Notes: a model not told the origin generated them from the letters alone. Numbered from the stretch's first letter, positions 1-9,442 are shown. The stretch: DNA of 64,000 nucleotides from Rhodocyclales bacterium GT-UBC (GCA_003583745.1 QXPY01000017.1:1-64000); one strand, 5' to 3'. Translations and numbers: made by a program.

Positions 1-1
1 A

Positions 2-754
2 GCCAACCCACCCCGCCCGCCGCTGCCGGCACATCCAACCCGCAGCAGCGCCGCCAGCCTGATCCGCCAACGGCGTAGCGGCCAGCGTTTCGACCCCAGG
101 CACAGCCTGCCGAAAGCCGATTTCTATCGCCTGCTCGACGCTCTGCTCCCCCGCCCACAAGTCCCCTGGAGCAGCCAGGCGACGCCCAGCCGCATTCATC
201 TGCTGCTCTTCGTGCTGCGAGTCGACGGTTTGGCCAGCGGCCTCTACCTGCTGCCGCGCACCGCCTCGGCCAGCGTCGAATTACCGCAGGCCCTGCAACC
301 ATCCGACCAGCGCTTCGCCCAACAACAAGCGGTCCGCGCCTTCGATCCGGACTGCCCGGCCCACCTTGGCCTGATCCAGCTAGCCCCCCTCGGGCTTCAG
401 GAATTGCAGCGCCTCGCCCGCTCGCTGTCCTGTCATCAGGACATCGCATCAACCAGCGCCTTCTCCCTCGGCATGCTGGGCGAATTCGAAACGGCAACCG
501 AATACGGCCACGGCTACCGCGAACTGCTGCGAGAAGCCGGGCTGATCGGGCAGGTGCTCTATCTCGAGGCCGAGGCTGCCGGTGTGCGCGGCACCGGCAT
601 CGGCTGCTTTTTCGACGATCCGGTGCACCAGTTGTTCGGCCTCGCCGACAGCCGCTATCAGAGCGTTTACCACTTCACCGTCGGCCTGCCGGTGACCGAC
701 AGCCGGATCGAAACCGGGCCCCCCTACCCCCAACGCCAGAAAGCCGCCCCATGA
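2..754 (+). CDS. SagB/ThcOx-type nitroreductase-like oxidoreductase, C-terminal part (cut by window edge)
   Basis: The frame is open from the first base, so the 5' end lies outside the window; 250 residues are visible. Near the start sits LIRQRRSGQRFD, the usual opening of a nitroreductase-fold FMN domain (the IR-RRS-R-F element). Further on, GYRELLREAGLIGQVLYLEA and GTGIGCFFDDP match the end of that fold, where the helix before the flavin site and the Gly-rich turn lie. Family knowledge: SagB/ThcOx-type enzymes are FMN oxidoreductases, some acting on thiazoline/oxazoline peptides, but many are stand-alone with unknown substrate. No cyclodehydratase or precursor peptide is seen downstream. 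The stop overlaps the ankyrin gene start (ATGA), so the two are probably co-translated. Confidence 0.7.
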   Translation, partial: ANPPRPPLPAHPTRSSAASLIRQRRSGQRFDPRHSLPKADFYRLLDALLPRPQVPWSSQATPSRIHLLLFVLRVDGLASGLYLLPRTASASVELPQALQPSDQRFAQQQAVRAFDPDCPAHLGLIQLAPLGLQELQRLARSLSCHQDIASTSAFSLGMLGEFETATEYGHGYRELLREAGLIGQVLYLEAEAAGVRGTGIGCFFDDPVHQLFGLADSRYQSVYHFTVGLPVTDSRIETGPPYPQRQKAAP

Positions 755-1215
755 GTCCCCGCCTTGCCGCCTTTTTCGCCGAACACGGCTTCGACCCCGA
801 CCACATCGACGCGCCGCAAGCCGACGGCCGTTTCACGCCTTTGATGCGCGCCGCCAAGCTCGGCCTGCTGGATATTGTCGAAGAGCTGCTCGCACTCGGC
901 GCCGACGTCTCGATCCTCAATACCGACGGTTGCAATGCGCTGTGGCTGGCCTGCTACAACGGCAACCACGCGCTGATCGAACGCCTGATCGCAGCCGGCG
1001 TGGACATTGACCATCAGAACGGTAATGGCGCCAGTTGCCTGATGTACGTTTCGTCGAACAGCAAACCCGACCTGGTCAAACTGCTGCTCGAAAAAGGCGC
1101 CAATCCCAAGCTGAAAAATTTCGACGACTTCAGCGCCCTCGACCTGGCCGCCTCGATTGAATGCCTCAAGCACTTGCGTGCGGCTGAACGGGCGGCAGCC
1201 CTCGCTGCAAAATAG
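751..1215 (+). CDS. Ankyrin-repeat protein
   Basis: A 154-residue protein made almost entirely of ankyrin repeats. Four successive units can be read: DGRFTPLMRAAKLGLLDIVE, DGCNALWLACYNGNHALIER, a third with NGASCLMYVSSNSKPDLVKL, and a degenerate last one with DDFSALDLAASIECLKHLR. There is no signal peptide or membrane segment, so it should be cytoplasmic. Ankyrin repeats bind other proteins, and the ATGA overlap with the upstream nitroreductase suggests that enzyme is the partner; this is inference only. No catalytic residues are visible. Confidence 0.8.
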   Translation: MSPRLAAFFAEHGFDPDHIDAPQADGRFTPLMRAAKLGLLDIVEELLALGADVSILNTDGCNALWLACYNGNHALIERLIAAGVDIDHQNGNGASCLMYVSSNSKPDLVKLLLEKGANPKLKNFDDFSALDLAASIECLKHLRAAERAAALAAK

Positions 1216-1283
1216 TCAGCGCACCTGCCACCTGTCCAAATTGGGCACAAAATTAATATTTCCTTAATTCAAACGACCATGGC

Positions 1284-1311
1284 TTGAGTGCTATTCTCGC
1301 GTCTGTACAAT
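1284..1311 (+). promoter_or_regulatory. Likely sigma70 promoter for the chemoreceptor gene
   Basis: TTGAGT (1284-1289) and TACAAT (1306-1311) are separated by 16 bases and lie about 43 bases before the chemoreceptor start, downstream of the ankyrin gene. Each hexamer has five of six consensus bases or close to it. No FliA-type motif was found in the same gap. Confidence 0.5.
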
Positions 1312-1353
1312 CTTTAAAAATGGCATTTTCGCCAAAAAGACGGGGGAGCAAAC

Positions 1354-2979
1354 ATGGGCATTTTCAATCTGAGCAGCCTCAAGGGCCGCCTTGCCTTATC
1401 AGTCATATTTGCGCTTCTCGGCCTGATCCTGCTCGGCGCGTTCCAGATCGTCCATCTGCGCAACCAACTGCTGGAAGACCGTCGGGAGACATTGAGGGCG
1501 GTCGTCGACAACGCAGTGAGTGCGATGAAAGACTTGCACGACCGCGAAGTCAAAGGCGAACTGACCCGCGAACAAGCCCAGGGCATTGCCAAAGACGTAT
1601 TGCGCAGCATGCGCTACCACGGCAATGAATATTTCTACATTTACGACAGCAAGGGCATCGGCGTCATGCACCCGATCCGACCGGAATATGTCGGCAAGAG
1701 CCACTGGGATCGCCAGGACAAGAGCGGCACCTATACCGTTCGCCTGCTGGTCGGTGTCGCACTCGACAAATCCGGGTTCACGCAAACCCTGACGGCCAAA
1801 CCGGGAAGCGAAGTACAAGTTCCGAAAATGCAGCATACCCGGCATTTCGAAGCCTGGGATTGGGTCATTGGGACCGGACTCTATATCGACGACATCGACG
1901 AGTTGTTCTACCAGCAACTGCGTAATTCGGCTCTGGTCATCCTCCTCGTCATGTGCGCCGTCGGCAGCATCACCTGGTGGGTCGCGCGCTCGGTGCTGGC
2001 GCAGATCGGCGGCGAACCGGCCGACGCTGTCGCATCGATGAAACAGGTTGCCGGGGGCGACCTGACCGTGTCGATTTCAGCCAGCCGCAACAGTCTTCTC
2101 GGCGAACTCGACCATCTCGTGCAAAGTTTGCGTCAAATGATGCAGGACATCGCCCGCAGCACCGTTCAGGTCACCCAATCGGCACGTGAAATTGCCGAGA
2201 CATCGGCCCATGTCGCCAACGCTGCGGCAGCCGAAACCGAAGCCACGCAAGCCATGGCTGCCGCCATGGAGGAATTGACCGTGTCGATCACCCATGTCTC
2301 CGACAACGCCGACCAGACCGACCGCCATGCCAGCGATGCCGCCGCACTGGCACGTCAGGGCGAGGCCAGCGTCGAAACGGTTTCCAGCAACATCACCACG
2401 ATGGCCGGCTCGGTCAGCCATGCCGCAGAACAGGTGCGCACGCTTTCCGCCAATGCCCAGGAAGTCTCCCGCATGGCCTCGGTGATCAAGGAGATTGCCG
2501 GGCAGACCAATCTGCTCGCCCTCAATGCCGCCATTGAAGCCGCCCGCGCCGGCGAGCAGGGCCGCGGCTTCGCCGTGGTCGCCGACGAAGTGCGCGTCCT
2601 GGCCGAACGAACCGAGAAAGCCACGCTGGAAATTTCCGGCGTCGTCGAACGCATCCAGACCGAAACCGTGAATGCAGCCAAGATCATGGATGCCGCCCTG
2701 CCCGAAGCTGAACGGGCCCGCACCACGGTCAGCGAGACGACGCAATTGCTGCATCAAATCGCCGAGGGCTCGCGTTCTGCCCAGGATCTGGTACGCGATG
2801 TCGCCGCATCGACCCGCGAACAAAGCGAAGCCAGCACGGCGCTGGCCCAGCAGGTGGAGAGGATCGCCAACCAGGTCGAAGAAACGGGCGCCAGCATGAA
2901 TATCAATGCCAATGCCGCCCGCAATTTGCTCGATACGGCGCAGGAGTTGAAGGCCGCAACGGAAAGATTCCGCTTGTAA
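1354..2979 (+). CDS. Methyl-accepting chemotaxis protein with a periplasmic single-Cache domain
   Basis: A 541-residue inner-membrane chemoreceptor. A first membrane helix lies at about residues 10-30, a periplasmic region at about 35-190 with Cache_2-like features (YFYIYDSKG, and [18 protein letters not shown] near its end), a second helix at about 191-211, then HAMP and a long coiled-coil signalling domain. The kinase-binding tip, with [20 protein letters not shown], is at about 385-410. Cache_2 receptors often sense small carboxylates; the ligand here cannot be told. The start follows GGGGAG at a good distance. No C-terminal NWETF-like CheR tether is present. It stands alone, with its own promoter upstream. 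Confidence 0.9.
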   Translation: MGIFNLSSLKGRLALSVIFALLGLILLGAFQIVHLRNQLLEDRRETLRAVVDNAVSAMKDLHDREVKGELTREQAQGIAKDVLRSMRYHGNEYFYIYDSKGIGVMHPIRPEYVGKSHWDRQDKSGTYTVRLLVGVALDKSGFTQTLTAKPGSEVQVPKMQHTRHFEAWDWVIGTGLYIDDIDELFYQQLRNSALVILLVMCAVGSITWWVARSVLAQIGGEPADAVASMKQVAGGDLTVSISASRNSLLGELDHLVQSLRQMMQDIARSTVQVTQSAREIAETSAHVANAAAAETEATQAMAAAMEELTVSITHVSDNADQTDRHASDAAALARQGEASVETVSSNITTMAGSVSHAAEQVRTLSANAQEVSRMASVIKEIAGQTNLLALNAAIEAARAGEQGRGFAVVADEVRVLAERTEKATLEISGVVERIQTETVNAAKIMDAALPEAERARTTVSETTQLLHQIAEGSRSAQDLVRDVAASTREQSEASTALAQQVERIANQVEETGASMNINANAARNLLDTAQELKAATERFRL

Positions 2980-2989
2980 AGGGAAAAAA

Positions 2990-3025
2990 CGCCGCCGCGC
3001 TTCGAATACGTGCCGGAAGGCGGCG
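2990..3025. other. Hairpin between the chemoreceptor gene and glnS
   Basis: CGCCGCC (2990-2996) pairs with GGCGGCG (3019-3025) over a 22-base loop. No T run follows on the + strand, so it is at best a weak terminator for the chemoreceptor gene. Confidence 0.3.
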
Positions 3026-3088
3026 ATCACTAGCAGATTGAGGGGCTGGCCCGGTTAAAATAGCGGGATAGAAAACCGAGGTTTAACC

Positions 3089-4900
3089 GTGAGCAGCCCC
3101 AATCATTCCGCCGACAAGCCCGAAGCGGCCCCCGCCGCCAATTTCATCAAGAATATCGTCGAAGCCGACCTCGCCGCCGGCAAGCACGCCCAGCGCCGCT
3201 GGGCCGGCCATCCCGGCACTGCGGCCGAGCACGCCGCCGCACCGCTCGACGCCGCCAAACTGCGCACCCGCTTCCCGCCTGAACCGAACGGCTACCTGCA
3301 CTTCGGCCATGCCAAGTCGATCCTCCTCAACTTCGGCCTGGCCCAGCAATATGGCGGCCGCTGCCACCTGCGTTTCGACGACACCAATCCGGAAAAGGAA
3401 GAACAGGAATACGTCGACGCCATCATCGACTCGGTGAAATGGCTCGGCTGCTCCTGGGAGCAGGACGGCGAAACCAACCTCTATCAAGCTTCCAACTATT
3501 TCGACTGGATGGCCCAGTTCGCCGAATACCTGATCTCGGCCGGCCACGCCTATGTCGACAGCCAGACGGCCGACGAAATGCGCGCCAACCGCGGCACGCT
3601 GACCCAGCCGGGCAAGGACTCGCCCTTCCGTGGCCGCAGCATCGAAGAGAACATGGACCTCTTCAAGCGCATGCAGGCCGGCGAATTCCCGGATGGCGCC
3701 CACATCCTGCGCGCCCGCATCGACATGGCCTCGCCCAACATCAACCTGCGCGACCCGGCGATCTATCGCATCCGCCACGCCACCCACCACAACACCGGCG
3801 ACAAGTGGTGCGTTTACCCGATGTACACCTTCGCCCATCCGATCGAGGATGCGCTGGAGAACATCACGCATTCCATCTGCACGCTGGAGTTCGAGGATCA
3901 GCGCCCGTTCTACGACTGGCTGCTCGAACGGCTGGCCGAGGGCGGCCTGCTGCAACGGCCGCTGCCGCAGCAGATCGAGTTCTCCCGCCTCAACCTGACC
4001 TATGTCGTGCTCTCCAAGCGCAAGCTGATCCAGCTGGTCGAGGAAAAGCATGTCGACGGCTGGGACGACCCGCGCATGCCGACCCTGGTCGGCGCCCGCC
4101 GCCGTGGCTACTCGGCCGAAGGCTTCCGCCTGTTTGCCGAGCGCATCGGCGTCTCGAAGAACGATTCGCTGATCGACTACGTGCTGTTCGAAGACGCCAT
4201 GCGCGAAGTGATGAACGAGTCCGACCAACGCCGTATCGCGGTGCTCGACCCGGTCAAGCTGATCATCGACAACTACCCCGAGGGCCAGGTCGAGGAGTGC
4301 TTCGCCCCGAACCACCCGCTGCACCCGGAACTCGGCCAGCGCTCGATTCCCTTCAGCCGCGAACTGTGGATCGAAGGCGAGGACTTCATGGAAGTGCCGA
4401 GCAAGGGCTTCCGCCGCCTGTTCCCGGGCAACATGGCCCGCCTGCGCTACGGCTACGTGGTCGAGTGCACCGGCTGCGACAAGGATGAAAACGGCAAGGT
4501 CATCGCCGTCCATTGCAACTACCTGCCCGACACCAAGTCCGGCACCCCGGGCGCCGACAGCGTCAAGGTCAAGGGCAACCTGCACTGGGTCTCGGCCGCC
4601 CAATCCTACGAAGCGGAAATCCGCCTCTACGAGCGGCTGTTCAGCGTCCCCGCCCCCGGTGCCCGCCGCGAAGGCGATGCGCCCGATCTCGAACGCGATT
4701 TCCTCGACGATCTCAACCCGAACTCGAAGCAGACCATCGTCGCCCAGCTCGAACCCAGCCTGCGCGACGCCAAGGCCGAAGAACGCTTCCAGTTCGAACG
4801 GCACGGCTATTTCGTCGCCGACCGCGTCGATTCGCAGCCCGGCAAGCCGGTCTTCAACCGCGCCCTCACCCTCAAGGACTCCTGGGGCAAGGCCGGCTGA
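3089..4900 (+). CDS. glnS: Glutaminyl-tRNA synthetase
   Basis: Class I aminoacyl-tRNA synthetase, 603 residues, charging tRNA-Gln with glutamine in the cytoplasm. The HIGH signature appears as PEPNGYLHFGHAKS at about residues 63-77 and the KMSKS loop as VLSKRK at about 306-311, both in the GlnRS-specific form. The catalytic core is followed by the two beta-barrel anticodon-binding domains (LWIEGEDFMEVPSKGFRRL region). The N-terminal 50 residues (ANFIKNIVEADLAAGKH) match the usual bacterial GlnRS start. Translation begins at GTG with GAGG seven bases upstream. The stop shares one base with the next start (TGATG), so the DUF924 gene is probably coupled to it. Confidence 0.97.
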   Translation: MSSPNHSADKPEAAPAANFIKNIVEADLAAGKHAQRRWAGHPGTAAEHAAAPLDAAKLRTRFPPEPNGYLHFGHAKSILLNFGLAQQYGGRCHLRFDDTNPEKEEQEYVDAIIDSVKWLGCSWEQDGETNLYQASNYFDWMAQFAEYLISAGHAYVDSQTADEMRANRGTLTQPGKDSPFRGRSIEENMDLFKRMQAGEFPDGAHILRARIDMASPNINLRDPAIYRIRHATHHNTGDKWCVYPMYTFAHPIEDALENITHSICTLEFEDQRPFYDWLLERLAEGGLLQRPLPQQIEFSRLNLTYVVLSKRKLIQLVEEKHVDGWDDPRMPTLVGARRRGYSAEGFRLFAERIGVSKNDSLIDYVLFEDAMREVMNESDQRRIAVLDPVKLIIDNYPEGQVEECFAPNHPLHPELGQRSIPFSRELWIEGEDFMEVPSKGFRRLFPGNMARLRYGYVVECTGCDKDENGKVIAVHCNYLPDTKSGTPGADSVKVKGNLHWVSAAQSYEAEIRLYERLFSVPAPGARREGDAPDLERDFLDDLNPNSKQTIVAQLEPSLRDAKAEERFQFERHGYFVADRVDSQPGKPVFNRALTLKDSWGKAG

Positions 4901-5484
4901 TGCCCAGCACCGCACCGGCCGACATCCTTGCCTTTTGGTTCGGCCTGCCAGGCGAACCGGGCTTCGGCCAGCCGCGCCGCGAATGGTTCGCCAAGGATGC
5001 CACTTTCGACGAGCGCATCCGCAGTCGCTTCCTGGCCAGTGTCGAAGCGGCGCTGGCCGGCCGCCTGGCCCACTGGATGGGCTCGCCAAAAGGCGTTCTC
5101 GCCCTGCTCATCCTGCTCGACCAGTTCCCGCGCAACCTGTTCCGCAACCAGGACAAGGCCTTTGCCGGTGACCAGCAGGCACGACTGCTGGCCGAAATGG
5201 CCCTCGACCAGGGCTGGGAAAAGCAATTCGGCCCGCTTGAACGGGTCTTCCTCTACCTCCCCTTCGAACACAGCGAAAGGCTGGCCGACCAGGAACGCGC
5301 CGTCGCCCTGTTCTCGGCGCTGGCCGCCGAACACCCGGGCAACGACGGTTTTCTCGACTATGCCCGGCGACATCACGAGGTCATCGCCCGTTTCGGCCGT
5401 TTTCCGCATCGCAATGCCGCGCTCGGCCGCGACTCGACGCCGGACGAACTCGACTACCTCGCCCAGCCGGGTAGCGGCTTCTGA
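4900..5484 (+). CDS. DUF924 family protein
   Basis: A 194-residue protein of the DUF924 (YPO3978-like) family, shown by ILAFWFGLPGEPGFGQPRRE at the start, the LLILLDQFPRNLFR motif, and FLYLPFEHSE followed by RRHHEVIARFGRFPHRNAAL. The last two are family hallmarks. Members are all-helical, TPR-like cytoplasmic proteins of unknown function. The start ATG overlaps the glnS stop by one base; a longer frame reading upstream through glnS is an artefact of high GC. The next gene starts five bases after the stop, so it belongs to the glnS-to-pyrF run. Confidence 0.88.
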   Translation: MPSTAPADILAFWFGLPGEPGFGQPRREWFAKDATFDERIRSRFLASVEAALAGRLAHWMGSPKGVLALLILLDQFPRNLFRNQDKAFAGDQQARLLAEMALDQGWEKQFGPLERVFLYLPFEHSERLADQERAVALFSALAAEHPGNDGFLDYARRHHEVIARFGRFPHRNAALGRDSTPDELDYLAQPGSGF

Positions 5485-5489
5485 GCAAG

Positions 5490-6674
5490 ATGGCGGCACG
5501 TAACGTCGAACAGCTCGGCCAGGTATTTACCCCGGCCAACGTGGTCGATTTCATGCTCGACCTGTGCCGTAACAGCGGCCGCATCCTCGAACCCTCGGCC
5601 GGCGACGGCGCCTTCTTCAGTCGCCTGCAGCAGCGCCAGGCGAACTGCGTCGGCATCGAGATCGATCGCCGCGTTGCCCCGGCCGGTGCCCGCGTCGAGG
5701 ACTTTTTCGACTACCCGCTCAGCGAGCAGTTCGACAGCATCATCGGCAACCCGCCCTATGTCCGCTTTCAGGATGTCGCCGCCGACACCCGCAAGAAGCT
5801 CAAGTCGGACCTGTTCGACGGGCGCAGCAACCTGTTCCTGTTCTTCATCGAGAAGTGTATCCGTCACCTCAAACCAGGTGGCGAGCTGGTCTTCATCGTG
5901 CCGCGCGAATTCATCAAGCTGACCGCCGCCAAGAAGCTCAACGCCTGGCTCTACGCCCAGGGCAGCATTACCCACTTCTACGAGACCGGCGACGTTCGCG
6001 TTTTCGGCGACCACACCCCGAACTGCGCCATCTTCCGTTTCGAGAAGGGACGCCGCGACCGGCGCATGGAAGACGGCCGCCGCTTCACCGAGGTCGACGG
6101 CCAGCTGATGTTCCTGCGCGACGACTACAAGGTGCGCTTCGCCGACGTCTTCACCGTCAAGGTCGGCGCGGTTTCCGGGGCCGATCATATTTACAGCCAT
6201 CCGGCCGGCAACATGGAGTTCGTCTACTCCAAGACGGTCGACAGCGGCGAGACGCGGCGCATGCTCTACGGCATCAAGCACCCGCACCTCGACAAGCACA
6301 AGGACGAACTGCTCGGCCGCCGGGTGCGGACTTTCGACGAAAGCAACTGGTGGCAATGGGGCCGCGCCTTCCCGATCAGCGAACACCCGCGCATCTACGT
6401 CAATGGCCGGACGCGCAAGGCCGAACCTTTCTTCCTGCACGACTGCAACAGCTTCGACGGTTCGGTCCTCGCCCTGTTCACCAAGAACCAGCGTATCGCC
6501 CGCCGCGACCTGATCGAATGCGCGATGATGCTCAACAAGGAAGTCGACTGGCAAGAACTCGGCTTCGTCTGCGACGGTCGCTTTATCTTTACCCAGCGCA
6601 GCCTGCAGACCTGCCTGCTGCCCGACAAGTTTTCCCGCTATTTACCGTCTGAACGACACAAGGACGCCGCATGA
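5490..6674 (+). CDS. Orphan adenine-N6 DNA methyltransferase (Eco57I/TaqI-like)
   Basis: A 394-residue protein with an amino-methyltransferase core. [15 protein letters not shown] at about residues 11-25 is the TP motif seen in gamma-class and Eco57I-type enzymes; [12 protein letters not shown] at about 32-43 is the SAM-binding motif [12 protein letters not shown] at about 84-94 is the catalytic NPPY motif. [18 protein letters not shown] is the usual strand-and-loop after motif IV. The C-terminal half could serve for target recognition. Substrate by family: adenine N6 in DNA. No endonuclease gene lies next to it, and it sits between DUF924 and pyrF, overlapping pyrF by ATGA, so it looks like a solitary, possibly regulatory, methylase. 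The recognition site is unknown. Confidence 0.82.
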   Translation: MAARNVEQLGQVFTPANVVDFMLDLCRNSGRILEPSAGDGAFFSRLQQRQANCVGIEIDRRVAPAGARVEDFFDYPLSEQFDSIIGNPPYVRFQDVAADTRKKLKSDLFDGRSNLFLFFIEKCIRHLKPGGELVFIVPREFIKLTAAKKLNAWLYAQGSITHFYETGDVRVFGDHTPNCAIFRFEKGRRDRRMEDGRRFTEVDGQLMFLRDDYKVRFADVFTVKVGAVSGADHIYSHPAGNMEFVYSKTVDSGETRRMLYGIKHPHLDKHKDELLGRRVRTFDESNWWQWGRAFPISEHPRIYVNGRTRKAEPFFLHDCNSFDGSVLALFTKNQRIARRDLIECAMMLNKEVDWQELGFVCDGRFIFTQRSLQTCLLPDKFSRYLPSERHKDAA

Positions 6675-7486
6675 CCTTTACCCAAATGCTCGCCAATGCC
6701 TGGCAGAAGAACAACTCGCTGCTTTGCGTCGGCCTCGACCCCGATCCGGCCAAGTTTCCGACCCACCTGCACGGCCGCGACGATGCGATCTTCGCCTTCT
6801 GCGCCGACATCGTCGATGCCACGGCCGACCTGGTCTGCGCCTTCAAGCCGCAGATCGCCTACTTCGCCGCCCGCCGCGCCGAAGACCAGCTCGAAGCGCT
6901 GATCGCCCACATTCACCAGAATCATCCCGGCATCCCGGTCATCCTCGACGCCAAGCGCGGCGACATCGGCTCCACCGCCGAGCAGTACGCCATCGAAGCC
7001 TTCGAGCGCTTCAAGGCCGATGCCGTCACGGTCAATCCCTACATGGGCCGCGACTCGGTCGATCCCTACCTGGCCTACCCGGACAAGGGCGTCATCCTGC
7101 TCTGCCGCACCTCAAACGCCGGCGGCTCCGACCTGCAATTCCTCGAAGTCGGCGGCAACGAAAAGCTCTACGAACGAGTCGCCAGCCTCTCGGCCAACAC
7201 CTGGAACACCACCGGCCAGATCGGCCTGGTCGTCGGCGCCACCTTCCCGGCCGAAATCGCCCGCGTCCGCGAGATCGTCGGCGACATGCCGCTGCTCGTC
7301 CCGGGTATCGGCGCCCAGGGCGGCGATATCGAAGCCACCGTCAAGGCCGGCCGCACGGCAAATGGCACTGGCCTGATGATCAATTCCTCGCGGGCCATCC
7401 TCTACGCCGGCAAGGACGAACACTTTGCCGCCGCGGCCCGCCGGGTTGCCGAGGAAACCCGCGACGCGATCAATCTCTACCGCTAA
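6671..7486 (+). CDS. pyrF: Orotidine 5'-phosphate decarboxylase (type 2)
   Basis: Converts OMP to UMP, the last step of de novo pyrimidine synthesis. The 271-residue length and [13 protein letters not shown] near the N-terminus mark the longer type 2 (PyrF2) subfamily. The catalytic Lys/Asp tetrad lies in [15 protein letters not shown] at about residues 93-107, and the phosphate-binding loop in [11 protein letters not shown] and [13 protein letters not shown]. The start overlaps the DNA methyltransferase stop (ATGA), so it is translated as part of the same run. Confidence 0.95.
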   Translation: MTFTQMLANAWQKNNSLLCVGLDPDPAKFPTHLHGRDDAIFAFCADIVDATADLVCAFKPQIAYFAARRAEDQLEALIAHIHQNHPGIPVILDAKRGDIGSTAEQYAIEAFERFKADAVTVNPYMGRDSVDPYLAYPDKGVILLCRTSNAGGSDLQFLEVGGNEKLYERVASLSANTWNTTGQIGLVVGATFPAEIARVREIVGDMPLLVPGIGAQGGDIEATVKAGRTANGTGLMINSSRAILYAGKDEHFAAAARRVAEETRDAINLYR

Positions 7487-7497
7487 GGAGTTCTGCC

Positions 7498-8358
7498 ATG
7501 CGCATCGATGACTACCGGGACAGCGACAACGTCGAGGACCGCCGCGGCGAAGGCGGGGGTGGCATCGGGCGCGGCGGCATCGGCATCGGCGGGGTCGTGC
7601 TGGCGCTGGTGATCAGCTACTTCACCGGCATCAACCCGATGACGCTGCTCGGCATCATCGAGCAGACGCCGGTTGCCCAGCACAGCGCACCGGCCGCGCA
7701 CAAGCCACCGGCCGACGATGCGAGCGCCCGCTTCGTCTCCAAGGTACTGGCCTCGACCGAAGACGTATGGTCCGACGTCTTCCGCCAGAACGGCCGCCAG
7801 TATGAAAAGCCCAAGCTGGTCCTCTTCAGCGGCGCGACGCCGACCGCCTGCGGTACCGGCCAGACGGCAATGGGGCCGTTCTACTGCCCGGGCGACCACA
7901 AGGTGTACATCGATCTCGCCTTTTACCGCGAACTGCAGGACCGTTTCCATGCCCCCGGCCAGTTTGCCCAGGCTTATGTCATCGCCCATGAAGTCGGCCA
8001 CCACGTCCAGAATCTGCTCGGCATCGCCGACAAGGTCCAGCATGCCCGGCAACAAGCCGGCAAGGCCGAAAGCAACGCGCTTTCGGTGCGCATGGAACTG
8101 CAGGCCGACTGTCTGGCCGGCGTCTGGGGCAAGCGCACCGACAGCATGAAGAACATCCTCGACCCGGGCGATCTGGAAGCCGCCCTGACGGCAGCCTCGG
8201 CCATCGGCGACGACCGCCTGCAGCAGCAGGCGCAAGGTCACATCGTGCCGGAAAGCTTCACCCACGGCAGTTCGGCCCAGCGCGTCCGCTGGTTCAAGCG
8301 CGGCTTCGAAAGCGGCGACATGAACCAGTGCAACACCTTCAAGGCAGAATCACTCTGA
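7498..8358 (+). CDS. ypfJ: Neutral zinc metallopeptidase (YpfJ family), membrane-anchored
   Basis: A 286-residue member of the putative neutral zinc metallopeptidase family (E. coli YpfJ). The N-terminus is charged (MRIDDYRDSDNVEDRRG), followed by a Gly-rich stretch and a single membrane helix at about residues 32-44, so the enzyme domain should face the periplasm. The zinc motif HEVGHH is at about 164-169, and the third ligand is probably in ELQADCLAG about 30 residues later. CGTGQTAMGPFYCPGD is the conserved pre-helix segment with two Cys. The chosen ATG follows AAGGAG at seven bases; reading further upstream would run through pyrF in another frame. Substrate unknown. Confidence 0.9.
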   Translation: MRIDDYRDSDNVEDRRGEGGGGIGRGGIGIGGVVLALVISYFTGINPMTLLGIIEQTPVAQHSAPAAHKPPADDASARFVSKVLASTEDVWSDVFRQNGRQYEKPKLVLFSGATPTACGTGQTAMGPFYCPGDHKVYIDLAFYRELQDRFHAPGQFAQAYVIAHEVGHHVQNLLGIADKVQHARQQAGKAESNALSVRMELQADCLAGVWGKRTDSMKNILDPGDLEAALTAASAIGDDRLQQQAQGHIVPESFTHGSSAQRVRWFKRGFESGDMNQCNTFKAESL

Positions 8359-9173
8359 GACGGCTTCACCTGCTCGGCGCCTGCGCCGCCGCCTGCTTCG
8401 CCTGCGCCGCCCAGGCCCTGCCGCAGAACGCCAGCGTCCCCGGCGGCGTCGCCGTCATCGATCTCGGCCAAGGCGGCGGCTCCGCCCCCACGGCCACCTG
8501 GGGCGAGCAGCCGCTGGCCGTGGTCCGCGACCAGGGCCACTGGTTCGCCCTGCTCGGCATTCCGCTCGACACGCTGCCCGGCGAGCTCGAAATCGCCATT
8601 CGCCGGGACGGCAACACCAGTCGGCGCAGCATTTCGGTCGGCATCAAGAACTACCCGGAACAGCGCCTGACCATTCGCGATCAGCGCAAGGTCGAGCCCA
8701 ACGCCGCCGACCTGGCCCGCATCGAACGCGAGCAGAAGCTGACCGAAGCTATCAAGCGTAGCTTTTCGAGCTCCGAGCCGAACCCCGACTTCATCCTCCC
8801 CGCCAGCGGCCGCCTGTCGTCGCGCTTCGGCCTGCGCCGCATCTTCAACGGCCAGCCGCGCAACCCACATGCCGGCCTCGACGTCGCCGCCGGCAGCGGC
8901 AGCCCAGTGCATGCCCCGGCCGACGGCGTCATCGCCAACACCGGTGACTACTTCTTCAACGGCAACACTGTCTTCATCGACCACGGTCAGGGCCTGATCA
9001 CCGCCTACATGCACCTTTCGCGCATCGACGTCGCCACCGGCCAACGGATCAGGCAAGGCGATCGCATCGGCGCAGTCGGCGCTACCGGCCGTGCGACCGG
9101 CCCGCATCTGCACTGGGCGGTGATCCTCAACAACACGCCGGTCAATCCGGAGTTGTTCGTCAAGCGGCCTTGA
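8328..9173 (+). CDS. Secreted M23 family (LytM-type) peptidase
   Basis: A periplasmic murein-peptidase-like protein of up to 281 residues. A signal peptide (LLGACAAACFACAAQA) is followed by an Ig-like N-terminal region and a LytM/M23 domain in which the metal ligands are recognisable: HAGLD, then DHGQG, and GPHLHW near the end. SRFGLRRIFNG is the usual opening of the domain. The complete set of ligands suggests an active endopeptidase rather than an EnvC/NlpD-like activator. The start is uncertain: GTG at 8328 lies 31 bases inside the preceding gene, while CTG at 8355 overlaps its stop as CTGA and has AAGGCAG upstream. Confidence 0.85.
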   Translation: MQHLQGRITLRRLHLLGACAAACFACAAQALPQNASVPGGVAVIDLGQGGGSAPTATWGEQPLAVVRDQGHWFALLGIPLDTLPGELEIAIRRDGNTSRRSISVGIKNYPEQRLTIRDQRKVEPNAADLARIEREQKLTEAIKRSFSSSEPNPDFILPASGRLSSRFGLRRIFNGQPRNPHAGLDVAAGSGSPVHAPADGVIANTGDYFFNGNTVFIDHGQGLITAYMHLSRIDVATGQRIRQGDRIGAVGATGRATGPHLHWAVILNNTPVNPELFVKRP

Positions 9174-9207
9174 GCCCCTTGCTGTAGGCAAATCGAAGGC
9201 AACAAAA

Positions 9208-9229
9208 AAAGGCAGCCTGGGCTGCCTTT
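9208..9229 (-). terminator. Rho-independent terminator
   Basis: GGCAGCC/GGCTGCC with flanking AAA/TTT. Seven T follow on the minus strand and three on the plus, so it mainly ends the small peptide gene and may also end the M23 gene. Confidence 0.75.
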
Positions 9230-9248
9230 CGGGGGGCACGCAGCAAGT

Positions 9249-9377
9249 TTAGACCTTGGGTTTGGCCGGGCTACTCATCTGTTTTTCATCTTTCGCCTTG
9301 TCGCCGGGGCAGGCCATGACGCTCAGGCTGCCCAGTGCAAAGACCGTCGCCACCAGCAGGGAAATCGTCTTCTTCAT
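9249..9377 (-). CDS. Small secreted or lipoprotein-like peptide (42 aa)
   Basis: A 42-residue product with an n-region MKK, a hydrophobic core to about residue 20, and VMAC at residues 20-23, which is close to a lipobox. If cleaved before Cys23 the mature part would be only about 20 charged residues (GDKAKDEKQ, then SSPAKPKV). GGAG stands seven bases before the ATG, and a good terminator follows, so it is very likely expressed. It looks like a tiny lipoprotein of the outer envelope; I do not recognise a family. Frames extending upstream of this ATG lack a ribosome site. Confidence 0.6.
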   Translation of the reverse strand: MKKTISLLVATVFALGSLSVMACPGDKAKDEKQMSSPAKPKV

Positions 9378-9442
9378 CGAACACTCCTTCAGGTTGAGGT
9401 GGCCGTTTGATCTATTCCGGCGAACATGGTTCATTACGCGCC

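Noticed and set aside
2077..3030. 317-codon minus-strand frame opposite the first chemoreceptor
   Set aside because: Shadow of the chemoreceptor coding frame; the sequence is Gly/Asp-rich with no domain and no ribosome site.
3083..5089. Long open frame of 668 codons on the minus strand opposite glnS
   Set aside because: High GC leaves antisense frames open. The glnS product on the + strand is unmistakable, and the minus-strand translation is compositionally odd with no domain.
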